Source: Dehalococcoidia bacterium
GTDB lineage: Bacteria; Chloroflexota; Dehalococcoidia; Lucifugimonadales; Lucifugimonadaceae
Direction of reading: 5' to 3'
DNA: 53,260 nucleotides
Assembly (NCBI GenBank): GCA_028285005.1
Contig: JANQQP010000004.1
Span: 1-53,260, forward strand
The translations under genes were made by a program, and so were the position numbers. Positions 8,403 through 16,490 of the stretch are shown piece by piece. Within the stretch, counting starts at the first letter, position 1. Each line of letters opens with the position of its first letter. Below the pieces are notes generated by a model. The model searched no databases. It worked only from the letters and a program-made list of their open reading frames with translations, and was not told where the DNA came from.

Positions 8403-10391
8403 CTACTCGATTGGCCCGAGAGAAGCGAAGATGAAATCGATCAGTTCGTCAGAAAGGTCCTGTGTTTGTGGTCCCTTGCTGAGTGTGAGATTCACCCCCA
8501 CGGATCCGAACTCATCTGTGGAGACGGTGACATAGCGAATCGCCCTAGTACCTCCCACTGAGGTCTCTAGCCTTTCGAAGGCCACACCCGACGTTGTCAT
8601 ACCGGACGTTCTCTCATCGAACGTAATGCCAATCTCGGCCACCGCACTAATGACGATGTCTACGTAACCCGCGAGGTCAAGTGGCTCCACGCTTAGCGCA
8701 GACAGATCCTCAATCGTTACAAGAAGCACTGCACCCTGATCGCTCTGGAACTGTGCCTCAACGAGAGCTTCGGGCAGTGGTGGCCCTCGAGTCCATGGCA
8801 CTGGAAGCAGGACTTGCAGTGCGACGGAGCCCATTTCGTAGACCTGCATTTCACCGAGAGCAGATGCCACCGTTTCGGGCGGGTCAGGTATTGCGCCTGG
8901 ATGATCTGTATCAACCTCTTCGACGGTCAGTACGTAACCACCCTGAGTGCTGTCGAAACTGTCGGTGACCCAGATGACGAATTCGCCGGTGTATGGAGCT
9001 CGGAAGAAGATCTCAGGGTTGAGACCAAGCACGCCGCCGCCACTGTCGTGATCAAAATACAGATGCCTGAAGCCGGCACCGACCCATGAGACGACGGCGA
9101 ACGCGTCGAAGTTACCACTGTCGGCCGAGACCCTGATCACTTGCCCCTCGGTCAAGTCGATAGTGAAGTAATCAGCGTCGCCGCGAAAATCGAGGTTGCC
9201 GGCGAACTCGAAATCGATTGGCAGTGGAATCCCGTCGTCCGAATCGGCCTGCAAGTGAATATCGCAGTTGCAGCTGATTGTGAAGTTGCCACTAAACGGT
9301 GTCGACTGGGTCACGTCTACGAATATGAACCCTGTCGAGTCAAACGTCGCCGACGCTTGCTCCTGGCCACTGTACAAGGCATCGACGAAGTCAATGAGGG
9401 CCTGTCCAAAGATGTTCGTGACCAGGAAGTTGGCATCATTTTCACTGTTAACTGAGATGTTGGCGGTGGTCAGCGCCTCACCTGTCAGGACGAATGTTGC
9501 GTGATCCCACTCGTTTGACAGACTGAAACTGATCTCATTTCGCGGGTTGTCCAGTCGGAGATCACGATTACCGAGCCGCCCCACGCGCTGATTCTTGAGA
9601 TCGTCTATTGCATTCTCCAGATCGCTCATCGAAAGAGCGCCGGAGAAGCGCGCATCGGTTAGCCCCAGAGAGGAGATTCCGATCACTTCACCCTCCGTCG
9701 ACACCAGAGCGCCACCGCTCTGTCCGCTAGAGATCGAGTGATCAGTCTGAATCAGCGTGATGCCAACCGCAGGCCATTCCCTGATTAGCGAGATCAGGCC
9801 GCGACCGAATGTGGGCTGTGGATTCTGATCCTGGAATCCCGGGTAACCGATAAGAAACGCGTCTGTCCCAATTCGCAGCCGCTCACCGTCTCCCCGCTGA
9901 GCAGGTGCAATGGATGTCTCTATGGGTCCAAGTAATGCAATGTCCAGCATTGGGTCGGCACTAAACACAGGTGTATCCGGCAGTTCTGTGCCGTCAGGGA
10001 ACACGACCCGAACCGTTTCATACGGCCATACAACATGCTGATTCGTCAAAATGAAGCCATCGTCAATGAGAATTCCTGAACCGGTTCCGGCAGGCGTCTC
10101 TATGAATGGGATCGAACCAGACACCTTCTCAAATATCTGCACAGGCCCGGGCGTCGGGGTCGACGTTGGTGTGGCGGTCGGAGCGGGAGGCGGACTGGGT
10201 GTTGGCGTTGGGGCCGGAGTTGGCGACGGCGGCGGCAGCGGCGTGCTCGTAGGCGAAGGCACTATGGTCGGCGTCGGTACCGCAGTCGCCTCCTGAGTTG
10301 GTTCAGGAGTGGGATCGGTAGACTCGTCTGAGCAGGCCGCTAGTATGGCGATCAGGCTGAGCGCGATTGCGATTACCGTGATTGGTTTCAC
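8403..10391 (-). CDS. Trypsin-like serine protease lipoprotein with C-terminal beta domains
   Basis: A 662-residue secreted lipoprotein. Residues 1-20 are a signal peptide ending in the lipobox LAAC, with Cys20 as the lipidation site. Residues 25-82 form a Pro/Thr/Ser-rich linker. A trypsin-like (S1, Deg-type) domain follows with His119 (TNQHVV), Asp150 (DPMLDIALL) and Ser225 (SSGQSGGAL), a complete triad. Residues about 390-500 resemble pre-peptidase C-terminal beta domains, with GDADYFTIDLTEGQ and YVLTVEEVD strand patterns. The rest has no family I recognise. There is no PDZ domain, unlike DegP. It probably acts outside the membrane on misfolded or environmental protein. Confidence 0.85.
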   Translation of the reverse strand: MKPITVIAIALSLIAILAACSDESTDPTPEPTQEATAVPTPTIVPSPTSTPLPPPSPTPAPTPTPSPPPAPTATPTSTPTPGPVQIFEKVSGSIPFIETPAGTGSGILIDDGFILTNQHVVWPYETVRVVFPDGTELPDTPVFSADPMLDIALLGPIETSIAPAQRGDGERLRIGTDAFLIGYPGFQDQNPQPTFGRGLISLIREWPAVGITLIQTDHSISSGQSGGALVSTEGEVIGISSLGLTDARFSGALSMSDLENAIDDLKNQRVGRLGNRDLRLDNPRNEISFSLSNEWDHATFVLTGEALTTANISVNSENDANFLVTNIFGQALIDFVDALYSGQEQASATFDSTGFIFVDVTQSTPFSGNFTISCNCDIHLQADSDDGIPLPIDFEFAGNLDFRGDADYFTIDLTEGQVIRVSADSGNFDAFAVVSWVGAGFRHLYFDHDSGGGVLGLNPEIFFRAPYTGEFVIWVTDSFDSTQGGYVLTVEEVDTDHPGAIPDPPETVASALGEMQVYEMGSVALQVLLPVPWTRGPPLPEALVEAQFQSDQGAVLLVTIEDLSALSVEPLDLAGYVDIVISAVAEIGITFDERTSGMTTSGVAFERLETSVGGTRAIRYVTVSTDEFGSVGVNLTLSKGPQTQDLSDELIDFIFASLGPIE

Positions 10392-10400
10392 TCGAACACC

Positions 10401-10468
10401 CTGCTATTCGGTCGTCGATTGAGGCAGCGACTATACATGAGGATTGCAAGACTCAGCCGGAATAGCAG
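10401..10468. repeat. Inverted repeat upstream of the protease gene
   Basis: CTGCTATTC (10401-10409) and GAATAGCAG (10460-10468) are exact inverted copies, 50 bp apart, in the short gap before the protease gene. On the minus strand a TATAGT preceded by TG lies between the arms and could be its extended -10 box. The role is unknown. Confidence 0.25.
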
Positions 10469-10479
10469 TGACGAATCGT

Positions 10480-10878
10480 CTAGCGGAGGTAGACCCTGGT
10501 GACCAGGCCGCGGTCGGTTTGGTAGGAGAGCCGCTCTAGTGCGTCCGTCGGCTTGAGCCACTCGACTATGTCGACTTCTTTGTTGGGCTTGAGCTCACGT
10601 TGTTCGATGAGTGCCATGCGGTAGAAGACGACGATCTTTGGCCGGCTCTTCACCAGGTAGGCGACTGGCTGCACGATCTCGATGATCCGTCCGATGCAGC
10701 CTGTCTCTTCTTCGACTTCGCGAACCGCGGCCTCTTCGATCGTTTCACCTTTATCAAGGTGACCCTTGGGGATTGTCCAGTCATCGTGCTTGATGCGATG
10801 CACAAGTGCGATACGAAGCTCCCCGTCGTCGGTCGATTCAAGAAGGCCTCCGGCTGCTACGTCTATGGTTGTGTTCAT
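10480..10878 (-). CDS. Nudix hydrolase
   Basis: A 132-residue single-domain protein with a full Nudix box: GHLDKGETIEEAAVREVEEETG, matching GX5EX7REUXEEXGU and starting near residue 39. This box binds Mg2+ and hydrolyses nucleoside diphosphates linked to another group. The preceding WTIPKGHLDKGE and the PKIVVFYRM strand resemble Ap4A-type and general housekeeping Nudix enzymes, but the substrate cannot be assigned. The start is ATG at 10878. It follows the molybdenum enzyme gene on the same strand by 93 bp. Confidence 0.92.
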   Translation of the reverse strand: MNTTIDVAAGGLLESTDDGELRIALVHRIKHDDWTIPKGHLDKGETIEEAAVREVEEETGCIGRIIEIVQPVAYLVKSRPKIVVFYRMALIEQRELKPNKEVDIVEWLKPTDALERLSYQTDRGLVTRVYLR

Positions 10879-10971
10879 GATCTTGTGTTGAGCCGCTGGA
10901 ATCTGCAGAGCTGCTTCAAGGCCGATGACGCTCCGTACATCGAACTCGTTCGGGGAGGAATCGGACGATCG

Positions 10972-13290
10972 CTATGAGCCGTTCTGGCTGTCCCTCATCG
11001 ACCAGAAGACGCGTTCGGGGCTCATCGGCAGGTCGGTGATTCGGGCTCCTGTGGCATCGAACACTGCGTTGGCCAGAGCGGCTGCCGGAGGGATGATCGG
11101 CGGCTCCCCGACGCCCCGTACACCAAACGGGCCGTCATCTGCGGGAGTTTCGAGGATCACGCACTCCATCATTGGCAGGTCGAGTGCCGTGGGCATGCGG
11201 TAGTCGAGCAGGCTTGAGTTCCGCATGAGACCGCGGTCGTCGTAAACGTACTCCTCATTGAGAGCCCAGCCGATGCCCTGCGCAGCGCCTCCGTGCATCT
11301 GTCCTTCGATCTGCGTCGGATTGATGGCTCGGCCAACATCCTGGAAGATCGTGAAATCGAGGATGTGCACCTTGCCGGTGTCGGGGTCGATCTCGACATC
11401 TGCGATGTTCAGTGCATAGCCGTTCGCCGGGCGCATGTTCGGGTCGCTAGACCCTGTCGCTTCTATCGGCACTGCGTGGCTGTTGACGATTTTGGCCGCT
11501 TCTTTGAAGCTGATCCGGCGGTCCTGGTTGTCCCGCGGGAAGAAGTGTCCATCTTCGTATTCAACGAACTCCGCATCGACGTTGAGGTGTGCTGCGAGGT
11601 CGTTCCGCATGATGTCGATCACGCCCATGCCAGCCTTGTAGACGGCGTCGGACTGGGTGCGAGTGACTTTTGAGCCGGCCGATGATCCTGTGAAGGGGAT
11701 GTCGTCGGTGTTGGCGATCTGGACAGAGACGTCAGATGGCTCGATACCCAGCGTTTCCGCCGTCAACTGAGCCAGTCCGGTGCGTACTCCGGAAAGATCG
11801 ACAGAGCCGGTAGTAAGGACGACCCGGCCATCTGGCTGCACCAGCATGCGCGAGCTGGCCTGATCCACACCGCAGGGCCACCATCCGATGCCGACGCCGC
11901 GGCCGGTTGGCCAGCCGTTCTTGGATTCCTTAATCGGACGTGTATATGCCGGGTGAGCTTTTGCAGCCTCCAGCATCTCTGCGATTCCGAGCCGGGTGTA
12001 CTGGTTGTCGTCGACGGTGAAGTCGCCAGTTTTCGAGGCGTTCATCAGCCGGAAGTCCATCGGCTCAAGGTCCAGCTTGCGCGCCAACTCGTCCATCACC
12101 TGCTCAGTGCAGAACGATGAGACCGTTGCGCCGGGTGCCCGATATGCGGCAACGCGTGGCGTGTTGGTCACCACGTCGTAGCCGTCAATCCTGCTGTTCT
12201 CGGGTTGGTAGCAGGCGAACACGGACTGGACCCCGCGCATGATTGGCGCTCCAGGGAACGCTCCTGCGCCGTAGACGAGTCTCGATTGCGCCGCTTTCAG
12301 CTTTCCGTCTTTGGTGGCGCCCATCTTGATGGTGACGACGGCGGCAGCGCCTGGTCCCGTCGCCTTTAGAACCTCTTCGCGGTTCAGAACCATCTTTACG
12401 GGCCTTGCGGCTTTCCGAGAGAGGATTGCGGCAATTGGCGTGACTCGAGGCAGTGTCTTGGCGCCGAAAGCGCCGCCCACTTCTAGTGGAGTCACGGTTA
12501 TCTGGCTGAGGTCTATCTTGAGCAGATTCGCCAGGTTGCCTCGGACCGCGAATGAGCCCTGTGTGTTGGCCCAGACATCCAGGTGACCGTCCTGCTTCCA
12601 GAACACGGTTTCTGCTTCTGGTTCGAGGTAGCCCTGGTGGACGATCGAGGTCTTGAAGGTCCGCTCAACGAGCACATCTGATTCAGCGAAGCCTTTTTCG
12701 ATATCGCCGCGACCGGCTTCCATGTGAGCAGAGATGTTGCTCGGCCTGTCACCGGTTCCGCTGAGTGAGCGCGCCACCAGGCCTTCGTGTAGCAGCGGCG
12801 CGTCTGAGGCCATGGCCTCGACAGGATCTGTAACCGGTTCGAGTACCTCGTATTCGACCTTGACCAACCTCGCGGCTTCAGCGGCTGTGTGCACGTCCCG
12901 CGCCGCGACGGCAGCCACCGGGTGTCCTTCGAACAGCACTTTGCGGCGCGCCATCATCAGGTTGGCGAGGAACTGGATGCCGATGTCTACCTCGCCGGTG
13001 TCGAGATCACCGCTGATGTCGGAAGGGAAATCTGCGGCCGTGCAGACGGCAGACACGCCGGGGACTTTTTCTGCATCCGTTGTGTCGATATTGACGATGC
13101 GGGCGTGGGCGTGTGGCGAACGGACGATCACGCCGTGGAGCGAACCGGGCAATGTGAAGTCGGCGCCGAACTGCGAGCGTCCTGTGACCTTGTCGGCTCC
13201 GTCCAGCTTTTCGAAGGACTTGCCAAATCCGTCGAACTTGAGGCCGTCGGAGTTTGTGCGGCGAGGGGCCTGTGAGGGCGTGGAGACCAT
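10972..13290 (-). CDS. Molybdopterin-binding subunit, xanthine dehydrogenase/aldehyde oxidase family
   Basis: A 772-residue large subunit of a molybdenum hydroxylase. It begins with the a/b hammerhead domain (KLDGADKVTGRSQFGADF near residues 28-45), then the Mo-cofactor domains with GGAFGAKT, YRAPGA and, near the C terminus, GVGEP, whose Glu is the catalytic base. The start is ATG at 13290 behind GGAAG. Such subunits normally need a 2Fe-2S and an FAD subunit (CoxS/CoxM type). Neither is encoded nearby, so partners must be elsewhere or the protein works differently. The substrate could be an aldehyde, a purine or another N-heterocycle; I cannot tell. Confidence 0.88.
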   Translation of the reverse strand: MVSTPSQAPRRTNSDGLKFDGFGKSFEKLDGADKVTGRSQFGADFTLPGSLHGVIVRSPHAHARIVNIDTTDAEKVPGVSAVCTAADFPSDISGDLDTGEVDIGIQFLANLMMARRKVLFEGHPVAAVAARDVHTAAEAARLVKVEYEVLEPVTDPVEAMASDAPLLHEGLVARSLSGTGDRPSNISAHMEAGRGDIEKGFAESDVLVERTFKTSIVHQGYLEPEAETVFWKQDGHLDVWANTQGSFAVRGNLANLLKIDLSQITVTPLEVGGAFGAKTLPRVTPIAAILSRKAARPVKMVLNREEVLKATGPGAAAVVTIKMGATKDGKLKAAQSRLVYGAGAFPGAPIMRGVQSVFACYQPENSRIDGYDVVTNTPRVAAYRAPGATVSSFCTEQVMDELARKLDLEPMDFRLMNASKTGDFTVDDNQYTRLGIAEMLEAAKAHPAYTRPIKESKNGWPTGRGVGIGWWPCGVDQASSRMLVQPDGRVVLTTGSVDLSGVRTGLAQLTAETLGIEPSDVSVQIANTDDIPFTGSSAGSKVTRTQSDAVYKAGMGVIDIMRNDLAAHLNVDAEFVEYEDGHFFPRDNQDRRISFKEAAKIVNSHAVPIEATGSSDPNMRPANGYALNIADVEIDPDTGKVHILDFTIFQDVGRAINPTQIEGQMHGGAAQGIGWALNEEYVYDDRGLMRNSSLLDYRMPTALDLPMMECVILETPADDGPFGVRGVGEPPIIPPAAALANAVFDATGARITDLPMSPERVFWSMRDSQNGS

Positions 13291-13371
13291 TGCTACTTCC
13301 GTGAAGAGTTGTTGGGCGGCTAAACAGTGGTTGCCGACAATCTATCAAACGCATGTCGCGCAGCGAAGGAG

Positions 13372-13950
13372 TTATCTGCCTAGCGGAAACGATTCGATCA
13401 GTTTCCACTCGCCGCCAAACGCGGGACCAACTCGTCCCATCAGCTGTACCGACCGAACCTCGAATCCATCGCCGATATCTAGGTCTTTCGATACACGTTC
13501 GGCCTCCGCTATCTGCTCATCTGTGCAGTCCTGGCAGAGCGTTAAGTGCGCTTTGTACTCGTCACGGTAGGCATTAGTAGATGCCGGTCTGATCACCTGG
13601 TCGAATGCCTTGTTGAGCGCGAGTAGGTCGGGCGTTGTTTCGCACGGCATGAGCGCGGCGTGACGGCCGCTTTCGCTTCGAACGAATTTCCATCCGCCGG
13701 GACTGAATTCGACGCTCGCGTGACGCTGCTCGGAAGCAACCCTGGCGATGGACTCTCGAAGATCCTTCAGGCTTGCGATGTCGAAGAATGTTCCTCGAAT
13801 CGTGACGTGGGCCTGGATAGTCGCCCGGACTAAGCCGATCGCGTTACGTACACCGTCCACCGCATCGATTTGGTGCCGGTCAGCCAATGCCACGACGGTG
13901 TAAACGCTGTATCCAAACTCGTCGTCTGGAAGTGTCCTGCTGTCAACCAC
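13372..13950 (-). CDS. 2'-5' RNA ligase/cyclic phosphodiesterase superfamily protein
   Basis: A 192-residue protein with two HxTx motifs, HVTI in the N-terminal half (about residue 48) and HLTL in the C-terminal half (about residue 135). These form the catalytic dyad of the 2H phosphoesterase superfamily. Members act on 2'-5' linked or cyclic phosphates in RNA or nucleotides; the substrate here is unknown. The start is GTG at 13950. It lies between the Tag-like gene (30 bp upstream) and the molybdenum enzyme gene, all on the minus strand. Confidence 0.82.
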   Translation of the reverse strand: MVDSRTLPDDEFGYSVYTVVALADRHQIDAVDGVRNAIGLVRATIQAHVTIRGTFFDIASLKDLRESIARVASEQRHASVEFSPGGWKFVRSESGRHAALMPCETTPDLLALNKAFDQVIRPASTNAYRDEYKAHLTLCQDCTDEQIAEAERVSKDLDIGDGFEVRSVQLMGRVGPAFGGEWKLIESFPLGR

Positions 13951-13980
13951 CCGCCAATGATACGGGCTCGGATTGGCTGA

Positions 13981-14439
13981 CTACTTCTTGGTCCGCTCGG
14001 AGAACTCTTCGTGCGGAGGAACGTCCTCGCCCACGACCCAGAGCCAGTAGTAGATGCCCATCGGGCCCATGAACTTGAACTGTTTGCGGACATCGGCCAT
14101 TAGCTCGTAGAAGTCTCCGAAAGAGCGGAGATAGTTCTTGAAGCCGTCATACTCGTCCTCGAGCTCGATCATTTTTCGAGCGTTGCCAGCAATCGCGGCA
14201 AGCTTCCGCTTGTTGCGGATGACCCTTGTGTCATCGCCGAGAGCCTCGATCTTTTCTGGACCGTATGAGGCGATGGCTCCTACCTGGAAGTCATCGAGTG
14301 CTTCTCGAATGCCCGGCCACTTGGCTTCGACAACTTTCCATGACATTCCGCTCTGGAAAACGGCCTTTGTCTGGATCTCAAGGTAGTCATCCAGTGATTC
14401 CGGCTCTATGCGCGGTGGGGCACCCTGTTCTGCTGGCAT
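13981..14439 (-). CDS. DNA-3-methyladenine glycosylase I-like protein (Tag family, divergent)
   Basis: 152 residues resembling the core of Tag: F-x-x-GMSW (residues 28-34), RNKRKLAAIAGNARK, and FKFMGPMGIYYWLWVVGE. Tag removes 3-methyladenine from DNA. This copy lacks the N-terminal Cys-Gly-Trp zinc segment and the C-terminal His/Cys ligands. The catalytic-pocket Glu38 of E. coli Tag aligns with Ala26 by my reading. So the fold is likely but the activity is doubtful. The start is ATG at 14439 behind GAGAG, 10 bp after the PPOX-like gene, so probably co-transcribed. Confidence 0.72.
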   Translation of the reverse strand: MPAEQGAPPRIEPESLDDYLEIQTKAVFQSGMSWKVVEAKWPGIREALDDFQVGAIASYGPEKIEALGDDTRVIRNKRKLAAIAGNARKMIELEDEYDGFKNYLRSFGDFYELMADVRKQFKFMGPMGIYYWLWVVGEDVPPHEEFSERTKK

Positions 14440-14449
14440 GTGCTTCTCT

Positions 14450-14830
14450 CTATCTGTGTGCTTGCTGTTCGAACTCTACCGCGATTGGCAGTGCTGACCC
14501 TCTCCATTCAGTTAGGTCACCGTCGTGGTCCGGTTGATACTTCTCGAACAGCAGGCGTCGGGCCATTGCGTCTTCGTCGGTCTCCGGCTCGACGACCCTT
14601 GCCGTGCCGGAATAGTTGCTACCCGCTATTCGCACCGTGACAACAGGATTCTTAGAGATATTTCTCACCCAGTTCGATCTATCTCGATTGCCGGAGAGCA
14701 TGTATAGCTTCGACTCAGCGATCCCGAACCAGATCTCTATCTCACGCGGTAGGCCTGAGACCCGGCCGGTCGTTGTCAGGTAGCAATACTGTCCGTCGGC
14801 AAGGTCCGAAATAGACGACGGTGATGACAA
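14450..14830 (-). CDS. Deazaflavin-dependent nitroreductase/PPOX-like protein
   Basis: A 126-residue split-barrel protein. The motifs YLTTTGRVSGLPREIEIWF, LYMLSGNRDRSNWVRNI and GTARVVEP match the F420H2-dependent quinone reductase/nitroreductase group (Ddn-like), related to PPOX flavin proteins. These enzymes use F420 or FMN to reduce quinones or xenobiotics; the cofactor cannot be fixed from the sequence alone. The start is TTG at 14830 with a good AGAGGAG upstream. It sits 10 bp before the Tag-like gene and 68 bp after the epimerase stop on the same strand. Confidence 0.78.
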   Translation of the reverse strand: MSSPSSISDLADGQYCYLTTTGRVSGLPREIEIWFGIAESKLYMLSGNRDRSNWVRNISKNPVVTVRIAGSNYSGTARVVEPETDEDAMARRLLFEKYQPDHDGDLTEWRGSALPIAVEFEQQAHR

Positions 14831-14898
14831 TCCCGACTCCTCTAACTGTGCCGGATTCTCGACTTTACGACGAAATGGACACCGGCAGTTCGACAGGT

Positions 14899-15690
14899 TC
14901 AGGCTGGCGGCGATGCGGTCCAGTCCTCAGGCAGCGGCCACCGTGTGATCCCATCCTCTGGCTCGTAGCCGATCACTTCGCTCGCATGTTCCAGGTCGCG
15001 GAACCGAGTGAAGTTGTCTGAGACTCCGAAGACTATCTCGAACTTCACAGATGAGGGAGCATCAACGCATCGACGCACCACTTGTGCTGCGTCCCTGTGG
15101 CTCAGGTAAACGGCCGCCTCACGTGCGGTGGCCGGTCGGTCCTCGACGCGCACACGGCCGAGTCGGATACAGATCACCGAGATGCCGTGCTGCTCTACAA
15201 ACGACCTCCCGAGCGCTTCGCCGAACAGCTTAACGGCACCGTAGGTATTGTCAGGTCTCGGCGGGTCCAAATGAGTCAGGACCGGGTGAGGCTGCGGTGT
15301 GTCTATCAGCCGGGCTTCGGTCATGGCTAGAAACGGCTCATCGGTTTCGTAGGCGTGCATCGTTGAACCTGAGCTGCCAAAAACGATGCGCTTAACGCCG
15401 GCCTCGCGCGCCGCCTCGAACACGTTGTGGGTGCCGCGCACGTTGACTTCGAGCTGCTGCTGGTCGTCCGGACCGAGGTACGCGGCCATGTGCACAACGG
15501 TGTCGATGCCGGTAAAGGCTGGCCGGATCGCTTCGAGGTCGGTGATATCGGCAGTTACTGTTTCGAATCCCTCGACCGGGCGGCGATTGAGCGCTCGGAC
15601 CGTGTGATCTCTCGACAGGTCGCGCCCGGCGATTCCGCCAATGATTCCGCTCATGCCCGTCACGAGCACGTTTTTACCGTTAGTCGGCAT
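14899..15690 (-). CDS. NAD-dependent epimerase/dehydratase family protein (copy 2)
   Basis: An extended SDR of 264 residues. It has the Rossmann motif GMSGIIGG near the N terminus, an acidic DITD loop, HMAAYLG, SSGST, and the catalytic YxxxK as YGAVK. It is a clear paralogue of the next upstream gene. The open frame reaches 15750, but ATG at 15690 begins just before the Rossmann fold and overlaps the stop of the upstream paralogue by 11 nt, suggesting coupling. The substrate is unknown; a nucleotide sugar or another carbonyl compound is possible. Confidence 0.86.
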   Translation of the reverse strand: MPTNGKNVLVTGMSGIIGGIAGRDLSRDHTVRALNRRPVEGFETVTADITDLEAIRPAFTGIDTVVHMAAYLGPDDQQQLEVNVRGTHNVFEAAREAGVKRIVFGSSGSTMHAYETDEPFLAMTEARLIDTPQPHPVLTHLDPPRPDNTYGAVKLFGEALGRSFVEQHGISVICIRLGRVRVEDRPATAREAAVYLSHRDAAQVVRRCVDAPSSVKFEIVFGVSDNFTRFRDLEHASEVIGYEPEDGITRWPLPEDWTASPPA

Positions 15691-16459
15691 CTGACAGCTC
15701 CCCGAAACCGTGCTGCGCAGCTGAATCCTGAGGCGTAAAGCCCAGGTCATCGTGGGCGTTGCTCCAGTCGCGGTAGTTGAGCGGATTGTTGGACACTGCG
15801 AAATAGACGCCGAACGCCAGGTCCTCCGGCGGCTCGATGCTCAATCTGAGCATCTGCATCATGTCGTTGTGACTGCACCAGACCACTGCGTTGCGCGGAT
15901 TGGCCGGCACATCCTCAATCTCAACCTTGCCGACGCGGATGCATAGGACTGAAAGGTCGCGAGACTCGGAGTATGCTCGCCCGATCGCCTCGCTCCAGAG
16001 TTTGGTGACGGCGTAGATGCCACGAGGCCGCGGAGGATGGTCGATTGTGATCATCTCCAGATTGTCGGGACGTGTAGCTGCGGGGTCACCGCTGACGAGG
16101 GACTTGTAAGGCTCGTCCTTCTCGTAGCCGCCGACAACAGCTCCGGAACTGGCGAGGATGACGCGTTTCGCACCAGCCTGAGCGGCAGCTTCGAGTACGT
16201 TGTAGGTGCCTAGAACGTTAGCGCGGTAGTGAACATCGAACGGTTGGTTGCCTCGTGATGCTGCCATGTGGATCACCGTGTGGACACCGTCGAACGCGGG
16301 CCGGATGGCATCGAAGTCTGCGATGTCGGCCACCGTGTAGGGAAAGCCGTCGACCGGTGTGCGGCCGATGCCGGTTACCTCGTAGTCTTCGCTCAGCGTC
16401 TTTGCGGCGAGTCCACCGATCAGCCCGGACATACCGGTTATGAGTATCTTGTCTTTCAA
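15680..16459 (-). CDS. NAD-dependent epimerase/dehydratase family protein (copy 1)
   Basis: A 259-residue extended SDR with GMSGLIGG at residues 9-16, DIADFDAIRPAF, HMAASRGN, SSGAV, and the catalytic YAVTK. The start is TTG at 16459; no strong ribosome binding site is seen, and it begins 31 bp after the recG stop. It shares many blocks with the downstream gene (DGF..TV.ADI.D..AIRPAF; PPRP..Y..VKL..EA.GR), so the pair arose by duplication. C-terminal segments differ, which points to different substrates. No sugar-nucleotide gene cluster surrounds it. Confidence 0.86.
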   Translation of the reverse strand: MKDKILITGMSGLIGGLAAKTLSEDYEVTGIGRTPVDGFPYTVADIADFDAIRPAFDGVHTVIHMAASRGNQPFDVHYRANVLGTYNVLEAAAQAGAKRVILASSGAVVGGYEKDEPYKSLVSGDPAATRPDNLEMITIDHPPRPRGIYAVTKLWSEAIGRAYSESRDLSVLCIRVGKVEIEDVPANPRNAVVWCSHNDMMQMLRLSIEPPEDLAFGVYFAVSNNPLNYRDWSNAHDDLGFTPQDSAAQHGFGELSDAD

Positions 16460-16490
16460 TTTGCGGTTTGAGGGTCTGGGTTTCTCGGGG

